Positions 15,509 to 22,974 are shown, numbered from the stretch's first letter. The stretch is DNA of 22,974 nucleotides from Acidimicrobiaceae bacterium UBA2093 (GCA_002331255.1 DCZD01000022.1:122761-145734); one strand, 5' to 3'. Program-made: numbers and translations. Notes: generated by a model not told the origin, from the sequence alone.

Positions 15509-17305
15509 CTAAGCGTTCGCGAGTTCTTTGTCCAAGTTGTCGAGCGCGTCAGCAAGACGTGCCGGCAGCTTGGCGCCGAACTGTGCGTAATGGTCGCGAA
15601 TCTGCGGAAGTGCCTCGCGCCAGCCTGTGACATCGACAGACAAGATGGTGTCCATATCGCCACTGTCGACGTCGAGGCCGTTGGTGTCGATGTCTGCTGG
15701 TGACGGCAAGTAGCCAATCGGTGTTCGCACTGCATTCGACACACCATTGACACGGTCAAAGACCCACTTCAACACGCGGCTGTTCTCGCCGTAGCCGGGC
15801 CACAGGAAGCGACCGTCTTCGTCACGACGGAACCAGTTGACGAAGAAAATCTGCGGCAACTTGTCCTTCTGGCCCTTTGAACCGATCTTCAACCAGTGAG
15901 CGAAGTAGTCGGCCATGTTGTAGCCGCAGAAGGGCAGCATCGCCATCGGGTCGAAGCGCAAGTTTCCAACAGCACCGGCCTGTGCCGCTGTTGTCTCGCT
16001 TGCCATGATGGAACCAAGGAACACGCCGTGTTCCCAATCGAACGCTTGCGTGACCAGCGGAACCGTGGTCCGGCGACGACCACCAAAGAGAATTGCCGAG
16101 ATCGGAACTCCCTTCGGGTCTTGCCACTCAGGCGCTGCACATGGGCACTGCGATGCAGGAGCGGTGAAGCGAGCGTTCGGGTGGGCAGCAGGTGCATCGC
16201 TTTCGGGTGTCCAAGTGTTGCCCTTCCAGTCAGTTGCGCGAGCTGGTGGAACATCGCTCATGCCTTCCCACCACACATCGCCATCGGCGGTGAGAGCGGT
16301 ATTCGTGAACAAGCAGTTGCCCCACAACGTTTCCATTGCGTTCGCATTGGTGTCGTAACCCGTGCCAGGTGCGACGCCGAAGAAACCGGCTTCGGGGTTG
16401 ATCGCATATAGGCGACCGTCCTCACCGAACTTCATCCAGCAGATGTCATCGCCGATGGTCTCGGCCTTCCAACCTGGAATGGTCGGCACCAACATTGCAA
16501 GATTCGTTTTGCCACATGCAGATGGGAAGGCAGCAGCGATGTACTTTGCCTCACCCTTGGGGTTGGTCAACTTGAGAATGAGCATGTGCTCGGCCAACCA
16601 CCCGTCGTCACGTGCCATCACCGACGCGATGCGAAGCGCGAAGCACTTCTTGCCAAGCAGCGCGTTTCCGCCGTAGCCAGAGCCATAACTCCAGATCTCG
16701 CGTGTCTCGGGGAAATGCACGATGTACTTGTTGTCGGGGTTGCACGGCCACGATGAATCTTTCTGGCCATCGGCAAGGGGAGCACCGACAGAGTGCACGC
16801 AAGGAACCCAGTCATTGTTGCCAAGCACATCGAGCGCGCCTTGACCCATGCGGGTCATGATGCGCATGCTGACAGCGACATATGCGCTATCAGTGAGCTG
16901 TACACCGATGTGGGCTATAGGGGAACCAAGTGGCCCCATGGAGAACGGCACCACGTACATCGTGCGGCCTTTCATCGCTCCGGCGTATAGCGAATTCAAT
17001 TCAGCGCGCATCTCGCTTGGTTCGCGCCAGTTGTTGTTCGGGCCTGCATCGTCGCGATTGGTGGAACAGATGTACGTGCGGTCTTCCACGCGAGCAACGT
17101 CGCCCGGATCGCTGTGTGCCCAGTAACTGTTCGGGCGCTTTGCTTCATCGAGTTTTGTGAAAGTTCCGGCGGCGACAAGTTCGTTGCACAGACGGTCGTA
17201 TTCGTCCGCAGTGCCGTCACACCAATAGATGTCCTTCGGTTGAAGAATGGCGGCCCAATCGCTGACCCATTGCTTCAGTCGGGCGTTAGAGGTTGATCCG
17301 GCCAT
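15509..17305 (-). CDS. pckG: Phosphoenolpyruvate carboxykinase (GTP)
   Basis: The product is 598 residues, the normal size of GTP-dependent PEPCK, which interconverts oxaloacetate plus GTP with PEP, GDP and CO2 and controls gluconeogenesis or anaplerosis. The GTP-type P-loop with its reactive Cys, FPSACGKTNLAML (Cys264, Lys266), is diagnostic against the ATP form. Other family motifs are YIVHFPETREIWSYGSGYGG, DDICWMKFGEDGRLYAINPE, GFFGVAPGT, RFTAPASQCP, ILFGGRRRTTVPLV and FFVNWFRRDEDGRFLWPGYG. The ATG at 17303-17305 has GTGAGG 6 bases upstream. It follows rpmB and a cold-shock-like gene on the same strand, with a hairpin in the gap, so its expression may be shared or attenuated. Confidence 0.96.
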   Translation of the reverse strand: MAGSTSNARLKQWVSDWAAILQPKDIYWCDGTADEYDRLCNELVAAGTFTKLDEAKRPNSYWAHSDPGDVARVEDRTYICSTNRDDAGPNNNWREPSEMRAELNSLYAGAMKGRTMYVVPFSMGPLGSPIAHIGVQLTDSAYVAVSMRIMTRMGQGALDVLGNNDWVPCVHSVGAPLADGQKDSSWPCNPDNKYIVHFPETREIWSYGSGYGGNALLGKKCFALRIASVMARDDGWLAEHMLILKLTNPKGEAKYIAAAFPSACGKTNLAMLVPTIPGWKAETIGDDICWMKFGEDGRLYAINPEAGFFGVAPGTGYDTNANAMETLWGNCLFTNTALTADGDVWWEGMSDVPPARATDWKGNTWTPESDAPAAHPNARFTAPASQCPCAAPEWQDPKGVPISAILFGGRRRTTVPLVTQAFDWEHGVFLGSIMASETTAAQAGAVGNLRFDPMAMLPFCGYNMADYFAHWLKIGSKGQKDKLPQIFFVNWFRRDEDGRFLWPGYGENSRVLKWVFDRVNGVSNAVRTPIGYLPSPADIDTNGLDVDSGDMDTILSVDVTGWREALPQIRDHYAQFGAKLPARLADALDNLDKELANA

Positions 17306-17311
17306 GTGGCG

Positions 17312-17317
17312 CCTCAC
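17312..17317 (-). promoter_or_regulatory. Ribosome binding site of pckG
   Basis: Read on the minus strand this is GTGAGG, 6 bases before the ATG at 17305. It favours that start over the TTG-like upstream in-frame start at 17317. Confidence 0.55.
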
Positions 17318-17332
17318 TTCGTGTCACGGGTA

Positions 17333-17353
17333 GGGGGACAAAACTTGTCCCTC
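17333..17353 (-). promoter_or_regulatory. Hairpin between csp-like gene and pckG (attenuator, weak terminator or operator)
   Basis: A 9-pair inverted repeat (core GGGACAA at 17335-17341 and TTGTCCC at 17345-17351, one G-U pair outside) encloses a 3-base loop. On the transcribed minus strand it starts 4 bases after the csp stop and ends 27 bases before the pckG start. It is not followed by a U-run, so a classical terminator is unlikely. It could be an mRNA-processing or attenuator stem, or a protein-binding palindrome in the pckG promoter. Confidence 0.45.
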
Positions 17354-17357
17354 AAAT

Positions 17358-17579
17358 CTAAACCCCTGGAGTGCCCATGTCCGCTTCTGAACCCAAGCGG
17401 AGGGTGGTTGCTCGACCGTTTGCGTCGAGCGAGAAAACAACTCGCTGGCCCTGGCGCAACATACGGAAGATCGAGCCTTCGATTGCGTTCGGGGCGAGAG
17501 AGTATTCAGCCAGGTCTGTGTCGCTAATCACACTGCCGTCACCACTGACGGGGTCGTATGACTTGATGACGCCTTGCAT
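17358..17579 (-). CDS. Small cold-shock-domain-like (OB-fold) protein
   Basis: The product is 73 residues. It begins MQGVIKSYDPVSGDGSVISD, which follows the cold-shock pattern of a first strand, an aromatic (Tyr8) and a Gly-rich turn. The canonical RNP1 KGFGFI is degenerate (GDGSVI). The second half (SIFRMLRQGQRVVFSLDANG) fits the later strands, with LRQGQRVVF like the EGQxVxF of Csp proteins. An RNA- or ssDNA-binding role is likely but not certain. The ATG at 17577-17579 is chosen; longer readings run back into rpmB in another frame and look like an artefact. It starts 14 bases after rpmB, so the two are probably one transcript, and it lies upstream of pckG. Confidence 0.72.
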   Translation of the reverse strand: MQGVIKSYDPVSGDGSVISDTDLAEYSLAPNAIEGSIFRMLRQGQRVVFSLDANGRATTLRLGSEADMGTPGV

Positions 17580-17593
17580 GAAGTAGCGGCGTC

Positions 17594-17788
17594 CTAGCGA
17601 GAGGCCTTGGTGACCTTGCCGGACTTGATGCACGCCGTGCAGGCGTTCACGCGGCGGGGTGCACCTTTGACAATGGCGCGTACGCGCTGGATATTTGGAT
17701 TCCAACGACGCTTGGTGCGCACATGCGAGTGCGACACCGACATGCCCCAAGATGGACCCTTGCCACAAACTTCGCATACTGCTGCCAT
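17594..17788 (-). CDS. rpmB: 50S ribosomal protein L28, zinc-binding type
   Basis: The product is 64 residues, as expected for bL28. Recognisable elements are CEVCGKGPSWGMSVSHSHVR, TKRRWNPNIQRVRA and the C-terminal CTACIKSGKV. Two CxxC pairs (Cys5/Cys8 and Cys50/Cys53) mark the zinc-binding (C+) form, which in some actinobacteria is the zinc-replete paralogue. The ATG at 17786-17788 starts the conserved sequence directly. It is divergent from the fakA-like gene, a common arrangement in actinobacteria ahead of recG. Confidence 0.95.
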   Translation of the reverse strand: MAAVCEVCGKGPSWGMSVSHSHVRTKRRWNPNIQRVRAIVKGAPRRVNACTACIKSGKVTKASR

Positions 17789-17854
17789 AAGGATTTCCAA
17801 CCTACCAGCGAGGACGAACCGACCCCAACCACGGCTGGTCAGTACGATGTCGGC

Positions 17855-19525
17855 GTGCCTGTCGTGCAGCACTTGGGGGCAACTGACCTACGTCGGACTG
17901 TTATCGCCTTCCGAGACCTCATGAAATCCCACTCCGAGGGCATCAACCGGTTGAACGTCTATCCGGTCCCCGACGGAGACACTGGCACGAACATGTCCCG
18001 CACTCTCGATGCGGTGGTCGCCGAACTTGAGACTGCGGGCGAGGACATGGGAGCGGTGTGTGTCGCCATCTCGCACGGTTCTTTGATGGGTGCCCGCGGC
18101 AACAGCGGCGTCATCCTCAGTCAGATTCTGCGCGGACTTTCCTCGACACTCGCCACGACGTCGGGCGGTGTACCAGCCGACACTGTTGCGGCGGCAATGA
18201 AGGCGGCATCGGTCGCATCGTATGAAGCGGTGCTGAAGCCGATCGAAGGAACCATTCTCACCGTGGTGCGCGAAACAGCTGATGCTGCTGTCGCGGCGAG
18301 TGCCTCCGGAGCAACACTCGAGAACACGTTGCGCACAGCCCGCGATGCTGGTCGCGCTGCGCTAGCGAGAACTCCCGACTTGCTTCCCGTGTTGAAAGAT
18401 GCCGGCGTCGTTGATGCCGGTGGTGCCGGATTTCTTCTTCTCATGGATGCGGCACTTCATGTCGTGGCGGGTGACGCTCTGCCAGAGCCAGAAGTCGTGA
18501 GTGGTCCGTCCGCGGCGCAACTTGATGCAGCGGCACATCGTGTCGCCGACGGCGGCGTCGACGTCAGTGAGTTGCGCTTCGAAGTCATGTTCTTCCTTGA
18601 CTTGGACGACGCGAGGGCCGGGGATTTCAAGACCGCGTGGGGAACAATCGGTGACTCCATCGTTGTGGTTGGAGGTGAAGGTCTCTACAACTGTCACATC
18701 CACACAAATGACATCGGTGCAGCAATCGAAGCACCGATAGCCCTCGGTGGTCGTCCGCGCCAGATTCGTGTGACGGATCTGTTCGAAGAAGTCGCCGAGG
18801 AACATGCAGCGCGTGAGTCGGAACTTGGAGCATCTCCATCAAAGTTGCCGACATCACTCCCTGCTGTGACGTGTGCTGTGGTCGCAGTCGCGAGTGGAGA
18901 TGGAATCGCGGAGTTGTTCGGACAGCTAGGTGTGCACGGTGTGGTCACGGGTGGACAGACGCTGAACCCTTCGACCGCCGAGTTGCTTGCCGCGGTCGAA
19001 CATATGAACGCTCGTCAGGTCATCATCTTGCCGAACAACAAGAACATCATCCCTGTCGCGCAACAAGTCGACTCACTCACCACTAAGGATGTTCGCGTCG
19101 TTCCTACATGTTCGATGCCAGAAGCGCTTGCTTCACTTGTGTCGTACGACCCAGAAGCATCAGCCGAGACGAATGCACGCAATATGGCAGCTGCAACTTC
19201 ATCGGTGTCGACCGGTGAAGTCACCCAGGCGGTTCGTGACACGAATAGCGATGCTGGCCCGATAACCACCGGCGATTGGATCGGCATCGTGCGGGGTGAT
19301 GGCATCGTCGCAGTCAGTGGCGGCGTCGTCGCAACCTCGACGCAGTTGCTCGACCATCTCATCGACGACTCGAGCGAGTTGCTCACCGTCGTCACCGGAT
19401 CTGATGCCACCTCCTCAAACACCGACGCGATCACTGAATGGGTTGCTGCGAATCGGCCAGAGATGATGGTGGAAGTGCATCGCGGCGGCCAACCTCTATA
19501 TCCATATCTCTTTGGCGTCGAATAA
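17855..19525 (+). CDS. fakA: DAK2/DhaL-domain protein, fatty acid kinase A-like (FakA/YloV)
   Basis: The product is about 556 residues. The N-terminal DhaL-like kinase domain (about 1-200) has INRLNVYPVPDGDTGTNM, with Asp40 and Asp42 as Mg-ATP ligands, and ISHGSLMGARGNSGVILSQI. The middle and C-terminal parts match the FakA/YloV plan: GGEGLYNCHIHTNDIGAAIE, a Ser/Thr-rich region, and VIILPNNKNIIPVAQQ. FakA phosphorylates fatty acids carried by FakB (DegV) proteins to give acyl-phosphate; no FakB is in the window. The start is uncertain. The GTG at 17855 is chosen since upstream sequence overlaps rpmB in antisense, and no ribosome binding site is visible there or at the GTG at 17864. recG follows closely. 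Confidence 0.88.
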   Translation: MPVVQHLGATDLRRTVIAFRDLMKSHSEGINRLNVYPVPDGDTGTNMSRTLDAVVAELETAGEDMGAVCVAISHGSLMGARGNSGVILSQILRGLSSTLATTSGGVPADTVAAAMKAASVASYEAVLKPIEGTILTVVRETADAAVAASASGATLENTLRTARDAGRAALARTPDLLPVLKDAGVVDAGGAGFLLLMDAALHVVAGDALPEPEVVSGPSAAQLDAAAHRVADGGVDVSELRFEVMFFLDLDDARAGDFKTAWGTIGDSIVVVGGEGLYNCHIHTNDIGAAIEAPIALGGRPRQIRVTDLFEEVAEEHAARESELGASPSKLPTSLPAVTCAVVAVASGDGIAELFGQLGVHGVVTGGQTLNPSTAELLAAVEHMNARQVIILPNNKNIIPVAQQVDSLTTKDVRVVPTCSMPEALASLVSYDPEASAETNARNMAAATSSVSTGEVTQAVRDTNSDAGPITTGDWIGIVRGDGIVAVSGGVVATSTQLLDHLIDDSSELLTVVTGSDATSSNTDAITEWVAANRPEMMVEVHRGGQPLYPYLFGVE

Positions 19526-19538
19526 GGTCCCCACGGTC

Positions 19539-21677
19539 GTGGATGTCGCCAGGCCGTTGACGTATCGCGAGTTGGCTGAACTCAGCGTCGAGCGCATCAA
19601 GGGAGTCGGTGAGAAACGTAAGGACGCTCTCGAGAACTTTGGAATCTCGTCGGTTCTCGACTTGTTGCAGACATATCCAAGGCGATGGGTCGACCGCACG
19701 AATGAGGCGCGCATTGCTGACGTCGTCGTTGGTGTTGACGCGATGGTGCTGGTTGAAGTGCGCTCAGTGGTTTCGCGACGCATCAAGGGCAACCGAGTGA
19801 TGGTGAATGTGAACACAGGCGATGGCACCGGACGGCTGTCCTTGACGTTCTTCAATCAGCCGTGGCGTGAGAAGCAACTGAAGACCGGCGCACAGATTGC
19901 GGTGTTCGGAAAGCCTGAGATGTATCGCGGGCATTTGCAGATGACCAATCCAGTCGTTGACCTAGTCGGCGACCGCACCGGCCGCATCGTGCCGATATAT
20001 CCGCAAAGTGAGAAGTCGAAACTGCATTCGTGGGACATCGCAGCTTGGGTTGAGTCTGCGCTGAACAAATGTGAACCGCGTGGTGTTGCCGACCCAATGC
20101 CGACCGATCTGTTGCAGCGACTTGATCTTGTCGATCGACTCACTGCGCTCCGAGGCATCCACCTCCCAGATGCAATGCCGATGCGCGACATGGCTCGCAG
20201 ACGCCTTGCCTTTGATGAAGTATTCAGAGTTCAGACGATGTTGGTTGGCAGGAAACGGGCGCTTGAACACGAATCGAAAGCCGTGGCACACCGCATCACC
20301 GGCTCGCTCATCAATCGTTTTGTTGCATCCCTGCCCTTTCCGTTGACAAAAGCGCAGAAGAGAGTGGTCGAGGAGATCACCTCTGATCTGGCCAAGCCCA
20401 CGCCAATGCACCGATTGCTTCAAGGTGATGTGGGCAGCGGCAAGACGGTGGTGTCGGTGTGGACCTTGTTGTGCGCTGTGCAAGGGGGATTTCAGGGCGC
20501 ACTCATGGCGCCTACCGAAGTCCTCGCAGAGCAACACCACACATCGGTGTCGACATTGCTCGATGGTCTCATGGTTCCAGACGACGCGAACCTTTTCGGC
20601 GACAGACCATTGCAGGTGCGGTTGCTGACGAACAAGGTGAGTGGCGAGTCCCGCCGCGCCGTGCTCGCTGGGCTCGCTGATGGCACCGTCGACATTGTGA
20701 TCGGTACGCACGCACTCATTCAGGAAGCAGTTGAGTTCAAGCATCTAGGTGTCGCCGTGATCGACGAGCAACATCGGTTTGGTGTTGAGCAGCGTGCTGC
20801 TCTTCGAGAGCGGGCGATGCGCGGCACACAAGACACCATGCCTGATGTCTTGTCGATGACTGCGACACCAATTCCACGAACGGCAGCAATGACTGTGTAC
20901 GGCGATCTCGATGTCAGTGTCATCGACGAGTTACCGCCGGGTCGCACGCCAATCAAGACGAAATGGGTGAACGGCCCACTGATGGAGTCAGCAATGTGGG
21001 CACATGTGCGGGAACACATTGAGCGAGGGGAGCAGGCCTACGTTGTGTGCTCTCTCATTGAAGAGAGCGAGAAATTGGAAGTGGCATCGGCCGAAGAGAC
21101 TCACATGCGCCTGAGCACTAGTGAGCTGAAGGGTCTACGTGTCGGTCTATTGCACGGGCGCATGAAGTCTGACGAGAAAGAAGCAGTGATGACGAGCTTC
21201 CGGAATCGTGAGCTGGATGTGCTTGTGGCAACAACGGTCATCGAAGTCGGAGTCGATGTGCCTAATTCGACGACAATGGTCGTTCTTGATGCCGATCGAT
21301 TTGGCATTGCCCAATTGCATCAGTTGCGTGGACGTGTCGGTCGAGGCGCTGTCGCATCCACCTGTTTTCTACAAACCGCGGCCGACGAACCCGGACCGCG
21401 GGTCGAGGCACTCGTCGACAGTACGAACGGTTTCGAGTTGGCAGAAGTTGATCTTGCACTACGGGGTGAAGGAACTCTCATGGGAGCCGCACAAAAAGGC
21501 CGTAGTGACTTGAAGCTGGCGTCGCTGCAACGCGACCTCGATCTCATTCAGCAGGCTCGTGACGCCGCATTCGAAGTCATCGACTCTGACCCCACGCTGT
21601 CACGACACCCGCTCTTGCGCGACGAGCTCGATCTTCTGTTCTCGCAGGAGGAAGAGGAGTTTCTCTTCCGCGGCTGA
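19539..21677 (+). CDS. recG: ATP-dependent DNA helicase RecG
   Basis: The product is about 712 residues. An N-terminal wedge/OB region (RIKGVGEKRKDALENFGISS, LLQTYPRRWVDR) is followed by the SF2 helicase core. Walker A is LLQGDVGSGKTVVSV (Lys302), and motif II is the RecG-typical IDEQHRFGVEQR (Asp409). Others are MTATPIPRTAAMT, HGRMKSDEKEAVM, VATTVIEVGVDVP and QLHQLRGRVGRG. RecG reverses stalled replication forks and branch-migrates junctions. The start is uncertain: the GTG at 19539 has AAGG about 11 bases upstream, while a TTG at 19512 would overlap fakA by 14 bases. Both leave the wedge domain complete. recG beside fakA, rsmD and coaD is a familiar bacterial neighbourhood. Confidence 0.95.
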   Translation: MDVARPLTYRELAELSVERIKGVGEKRKDALENFGISSVLDLLQTYPRRWVDRTNEARIADVVVGVDAMVLVEVRSVVSRRIKGNRVMVNVNTGDGTGRLSLTFFNQPWREKQLKTGAQIAVFGKPEMYRGHLQMTNPVVDLVGDRTGRIVPIYPQSEKSKLHSWDIAAWVESALNKCEPRGVADPMPTDLLQRLDLVDRLTALRGIHLPDAMPMRDMARRRLAFDEVFRVQTMLVGRKRALEHESKAVAHRITGSLINRFVASLPFPLTKAQKRVVEEITSDLAKPTPMHRLLQGDVGSGKTVVSVWTLLCAVQGGFQGALMAPTEVLAEQHHTSVSTLLDGLMVPDDANLFGDRPLQVRLLTNKVSGESRRAVLAGLADGTVDIVIGTHALIQEAVEFKHLGVAVIDEQHRFGVEQRAALRERAMRGTQDTMPDVLSMTATPIPRTAAMTVYGDLDVSVIDELPPGRTPIKTKWVNGPLMESAMWAHVREHIERGEQAYVVCSLIEESEKLEVASAEETHMRLSTSELKGLRVGLLHGRMKSDEKEAVMTSFRNRELDVLVATTVIEVGVDVPNSTTMVVLDADRFGIAQLHQLRGRVGRGAVASTCFLQTAADEPGPRVEALVDSTNGFELAEVDLALRGEGTLMGAAQKGRSDLKLASLQRDLDLIQQARDAAFEVIDSDPTLSRHPLLRDELDLLFSQEEEEFLFRG

Positions 21678-21679
21678 CA

Positions 21680-21877
21680 TCACTCTGTCGGTGGCGCCAG
21701 GTCGTCTTCGGCGAGAATTAAGTCCCACCTGTCGCGACAATCTCGACAGCGATAGGTGACGACGTCGCCGACACTCCACGTGCCGTCCTCGCGAGGATGG
21801 GTAATCAAGTGGCATGGTCCACCACAATCGACGCACACGATGGACTCTGAGGGACCGTTCATCCTCGTAGTCTGCAT
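21680..21877 (-). CDS. Small zinc-ribbon protein, function unknown
   Basis: The predicted product is 65 residues. It has two CxxC knuckles 26 residues apart, CVDC (Cys15, Cys18) and CRDC (Cys44, Cys47), separated by a short beta-like stretch (GTWSVGDVVTYRC), as in rubredoxin-like or zinc-ribbon folds. It then ends in an acidic tail. I do not recognise a named family. Starts at 21877 and 21862 (MNGPSES) are both ATG, and neither has a clear ribosome binding site. The gene converges on recG (2 bases between stops) and diverges from rsmD by only 3 to 18 bases, so any promoter must lie inside rsmD. It interrupts an otherwise plus-strand block. Confidence 0.62.
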   Translation of the reverse strand: MQTTRMNGPSESIVCVDCGGPCHLITHPREDGTWSVGDVVTYRCRDCRDRWDLILAEDDLAPPTE

Positions 21878-21880
21878 CCC

Positions 21881-22408
21881 ATGCGCGTCGTTGCAGGTGA
21901 CCTACGTGGACGACGAATTGAATCGCCCGTCGATGATGCGACGAGGCCCACCACTGACAAGGTGAGAGAAGCTGTGTTCAATTCACTCACCAGTCTTGGC
22001 GCAGTGGAAGGTGCGGTCGTGTGGGACCTCTTTGCCGGCACCGGCGCGATGGGAATCGAAGCGTTGTCACGCGGTGCGGAACGTTGTGTGTTCGTTGAGA
22101 ACAGTAAATCTGCGCTCACAGTCTTGCGCGCGAATATCGATGCGCTGGCACTCGGCACCCGGTCTCGAGTCGTGTCAGGGTCCGCGATTGGTCAATCGTG
22201 CGATGATGCCGACATCGTCATCGCGGACCCACCGTACGGGTTCGACAAGTGGAACGAGTTGTTGGAACGTCTCGGCAAATGTCTGGTGGTGGCAGAGTCA
22301 GGCGGAACTTTGCCAAGCATCGACGATTGGGACGTGCTGCGTGAGCGCAAATACGGCCGAACTGTGGTCACATTCCTCCGCAGGATGAGCGCACAGCAGG
22401 TACCGTGA
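21881..22408 (+). CDS. rsmD: 16S rRNA (guanine(966)-N(2))-methyltransferase RsmD
   Basis: The product is 175 residues. It opens MRVVAGDLRGRRIESP and continues TRPTTDKVREAVFNSL, both typical of RsmD. The SAM-binding motif I is WDLFAGTGAMGIEALSRGA and the catalytic motif is ADPPYGF (Asp116 to Tyr119), the DPPY variant of NPPY. The enzyme methylates G966 of 16S rRNA in the assembling 30S subunit. The ATG at 21881 begins the conserved sequence at once. coaD follows after 7 bases, the common rsmD-coaD pair. Confidence 0.93.
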   Translation: MRVVAGDLRGRRIESPVDDATRPTTDKVREAVFNSLTSLGAVEGAVVWDLFAGTGAMGIEALSRGAERCVFVENSKSALTVLRANIDALALGTRSRVVSGSAIGQSCDDADIVIADPPYGFDKWNELLERLGKCLVVAESGGTLPSIDDWDVLRERKYGRTVVTFLRRMSAQQVP

Positions 22409-22415
22409 GGGGTGG

Positions 22416-22898
22416 ATGAGCACGGTCATTTACCCGGGCAGTTTCGACCCTTTCCATCTCGGACATCTAGATGTGGTCGAGCAGGCGGTTTCGTTATTTG
22501 GCGATGTCGTCATCGCGGTCATGCACAATCCACAAAAGCCCGCTGGCACGTTCTCTGCCGACGAACGGCTCAGCATGATTGGCGATTCTGTGGCACATCT
22601 GCCATCTGTCCGAGTTCAGGCCTTCGCGGGCCTCGCAATCGATGCAGCCAAAGCGATGAACGCGTTATGCATCGTGAAGGGACTGCGCACACCAGCTGAC
22701 TTCGAGGTCGAGCAGCAGATGGCGCATACCAATTTCACCGTGTCTGGAATTCGAACGGTGTATGTGCCGTGCGCGCCTGCGCTCGGTTTCATCAGTAGCC
22801 GCTTTATCCGAGAAATCTCGACACATGGCGGTGACGTGACATCTATGGTGCCGTCTGCAGTCGCCAACGTACTTCTCGCACATCACAAACGGAGTTGA
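22416..22898 (+). CDS. coaD: Phosphopantetheine adenylyltransferase
   Basis: The product is 160 residues, standard for CoaD, which joins 4'-phosphopantetheine and ATP to make dephospho-CoA, the penultimate step of CoA synthesis. The nucleotidyltransferase HxGH motif is in YPGSFDPFHLGHLDV (His14, His17). CIVKGLRTPADFEVEQQMAHTN matches the family's GLR-DFEYE-QMA block, and ISSRFIREI is the second nucleotide-binding motif (SS-x2-RE type). The ATG at 22416 is preceded by a G-rich GAGGGGTGG. Another gene starts 2 bases after its stop, with GGAG at 22891-22894 inside the coaD end. Confidence 0.96.
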   Translation: MSTVIYPGSFDPFHLGHLDVVEQAVSLFGDVVIAVMHNPQKPAGTFSADERLSMIGDSVAHLPSVRVQAFAGLAIDAAKAMNALCIVKGLRTPADFEVEQQMAHTNFTVSGIRTVYVPCAPALGFISSRFIREISTHGGDVTSMVPSAVANVLLAHHKRS

Positions 22899-22900
22899 CC

Positions 22901-22974
22901 ATGGGCTACGACGACTACGAAGACGACTTCGACCTCATCGATGATTCATACCCACAGCCGCTCCCTGCGCACCC
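22901..22974 (+). CDS. 5' end of an acidic protein gene, cut by the window edge
   Basis: An ATG at 22901 has GGAG 6 bases upstream (22891-22894) and starts 2 bases after the coaD stop. The frame stays open to the end of the window. The 24 visible residues begin MGYDDYEDDFDLIDDSYPQP and are very acidic, so probably disordered. No domain is visible and the function is unknown. Position after coaD is the only further clue. Confidence 0.6.
   Translation, partial: MGYDDYEDDFDLIDDSYPQPLPAH

Noticed and set aside
17580..17777. N-terminal extension of the cold-shock-like frame
   Set aside because: It runs through rpmB in a shifted frame and encodes Arg/His-rich sequence without domain features; the ATG at 17579 gives a normal OB-fold start.
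19962..20744. Open frame of 260 codons on the minus strand inside recG
   Set aside because: It is antisense to the conserved RecG core and its composition is typical of a shadow frame, with no recognisable motif.
21600..21836. Second minus-strand frame overlapping the zinc-ribbon gene and the recG end
   Set aside because: It overlaps both neighbours in a different frame, is Arg-rich and lacks the CxxC pairs that support the frame at 21680-21877.
1..22974. tRNA, rRNA, CRISPR, insertion sequence or prophage
   Set aside because: No cloverleaf, repeat array, transposase or integrase motif was seen on either strand; all gaps are short.

Overview
The window looks like chromosomal core DNA of a high-to-medium GC actinobacterium. 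Gene content points to that phylum: a fused E2-E1 2-oxoglutarate decarboxylase/dehydrogenase (Kgd type), a GTP-dependent PEP carboxykinase, an HRDC-tailed UvrD2-like helicase, an Mcr-type alpha-methylacyl-CoA racemase, and the block rpmB / fakA-recG-rsmD-coaD. The class Acidimicrobiia is my guess from overall flavour and gene order, but nothing in the window proves it. I see no mobile element, CRISPR array, tRNA, rRNA or phage gene. No gene-free stretch exceeds about 115 bases.

Layout, left to right. 1-1000: the 3' end of a membrane protein gene (Urate_ox_N type) converges on a cupredoxin lipoprotein gene, with a strong bidirectional terminator between them. 1005-4673: kgd. 4679-5329: a HAD phosphatase on the minus strand. 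5388-8048: a plus-strand operon of a NYN-S1 putative ribonuclease, exonuclease III (xth) and a hotdog thioesterase. 8030-10000: a UvrD2-like helicase on the minus strand. 10022-10660: a PH-domain/SHOCT membrane protein. 10646-11629: galactokinase on the minus strand. 11711-15504: a tight plus-strand run of alpha/beta hydrolase, AMACR, PIG-L deacetylase, histidine phosphatase and a four-helix membrane protein. 15509-17788: a minus-strand run of rpmB, a cold-shock-like protein and pckG, with a hairpin before pckG. 17855-22974: plus-strand fakA-like, recG, rsmD, coaD and the start of an acidic protein, with one small zinc-ribbon gene inserted on the minus strand between recG and rsmD.

Functionally this is central carbon metabolism (Kgd, PEPCK, GalK), lipid/acyl-CoA metabolism (AMACR, thioesterase, FakA-like, CoaD for CoA synthesis), DNA repair (Xth, UvrD2, RecG) and translation (L28, RsmD). 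Genes are packed very tightly. Four of six convergent pairs overlap or nearly touch at their stops, and several starts lack a Shine-Dalgarno sequence.

I did not find a convincing new multi-gene system. The most interesting items are the NYN-S1-basic-tail protein, the UvrD2-like helicase that lacks the mycobacterial tetracysteine module, the rpmB-csp-pckG cluster with its palindrome, and two uncharacterised small genes (four-helix membrane protein, minus-strand zinc ribbon).
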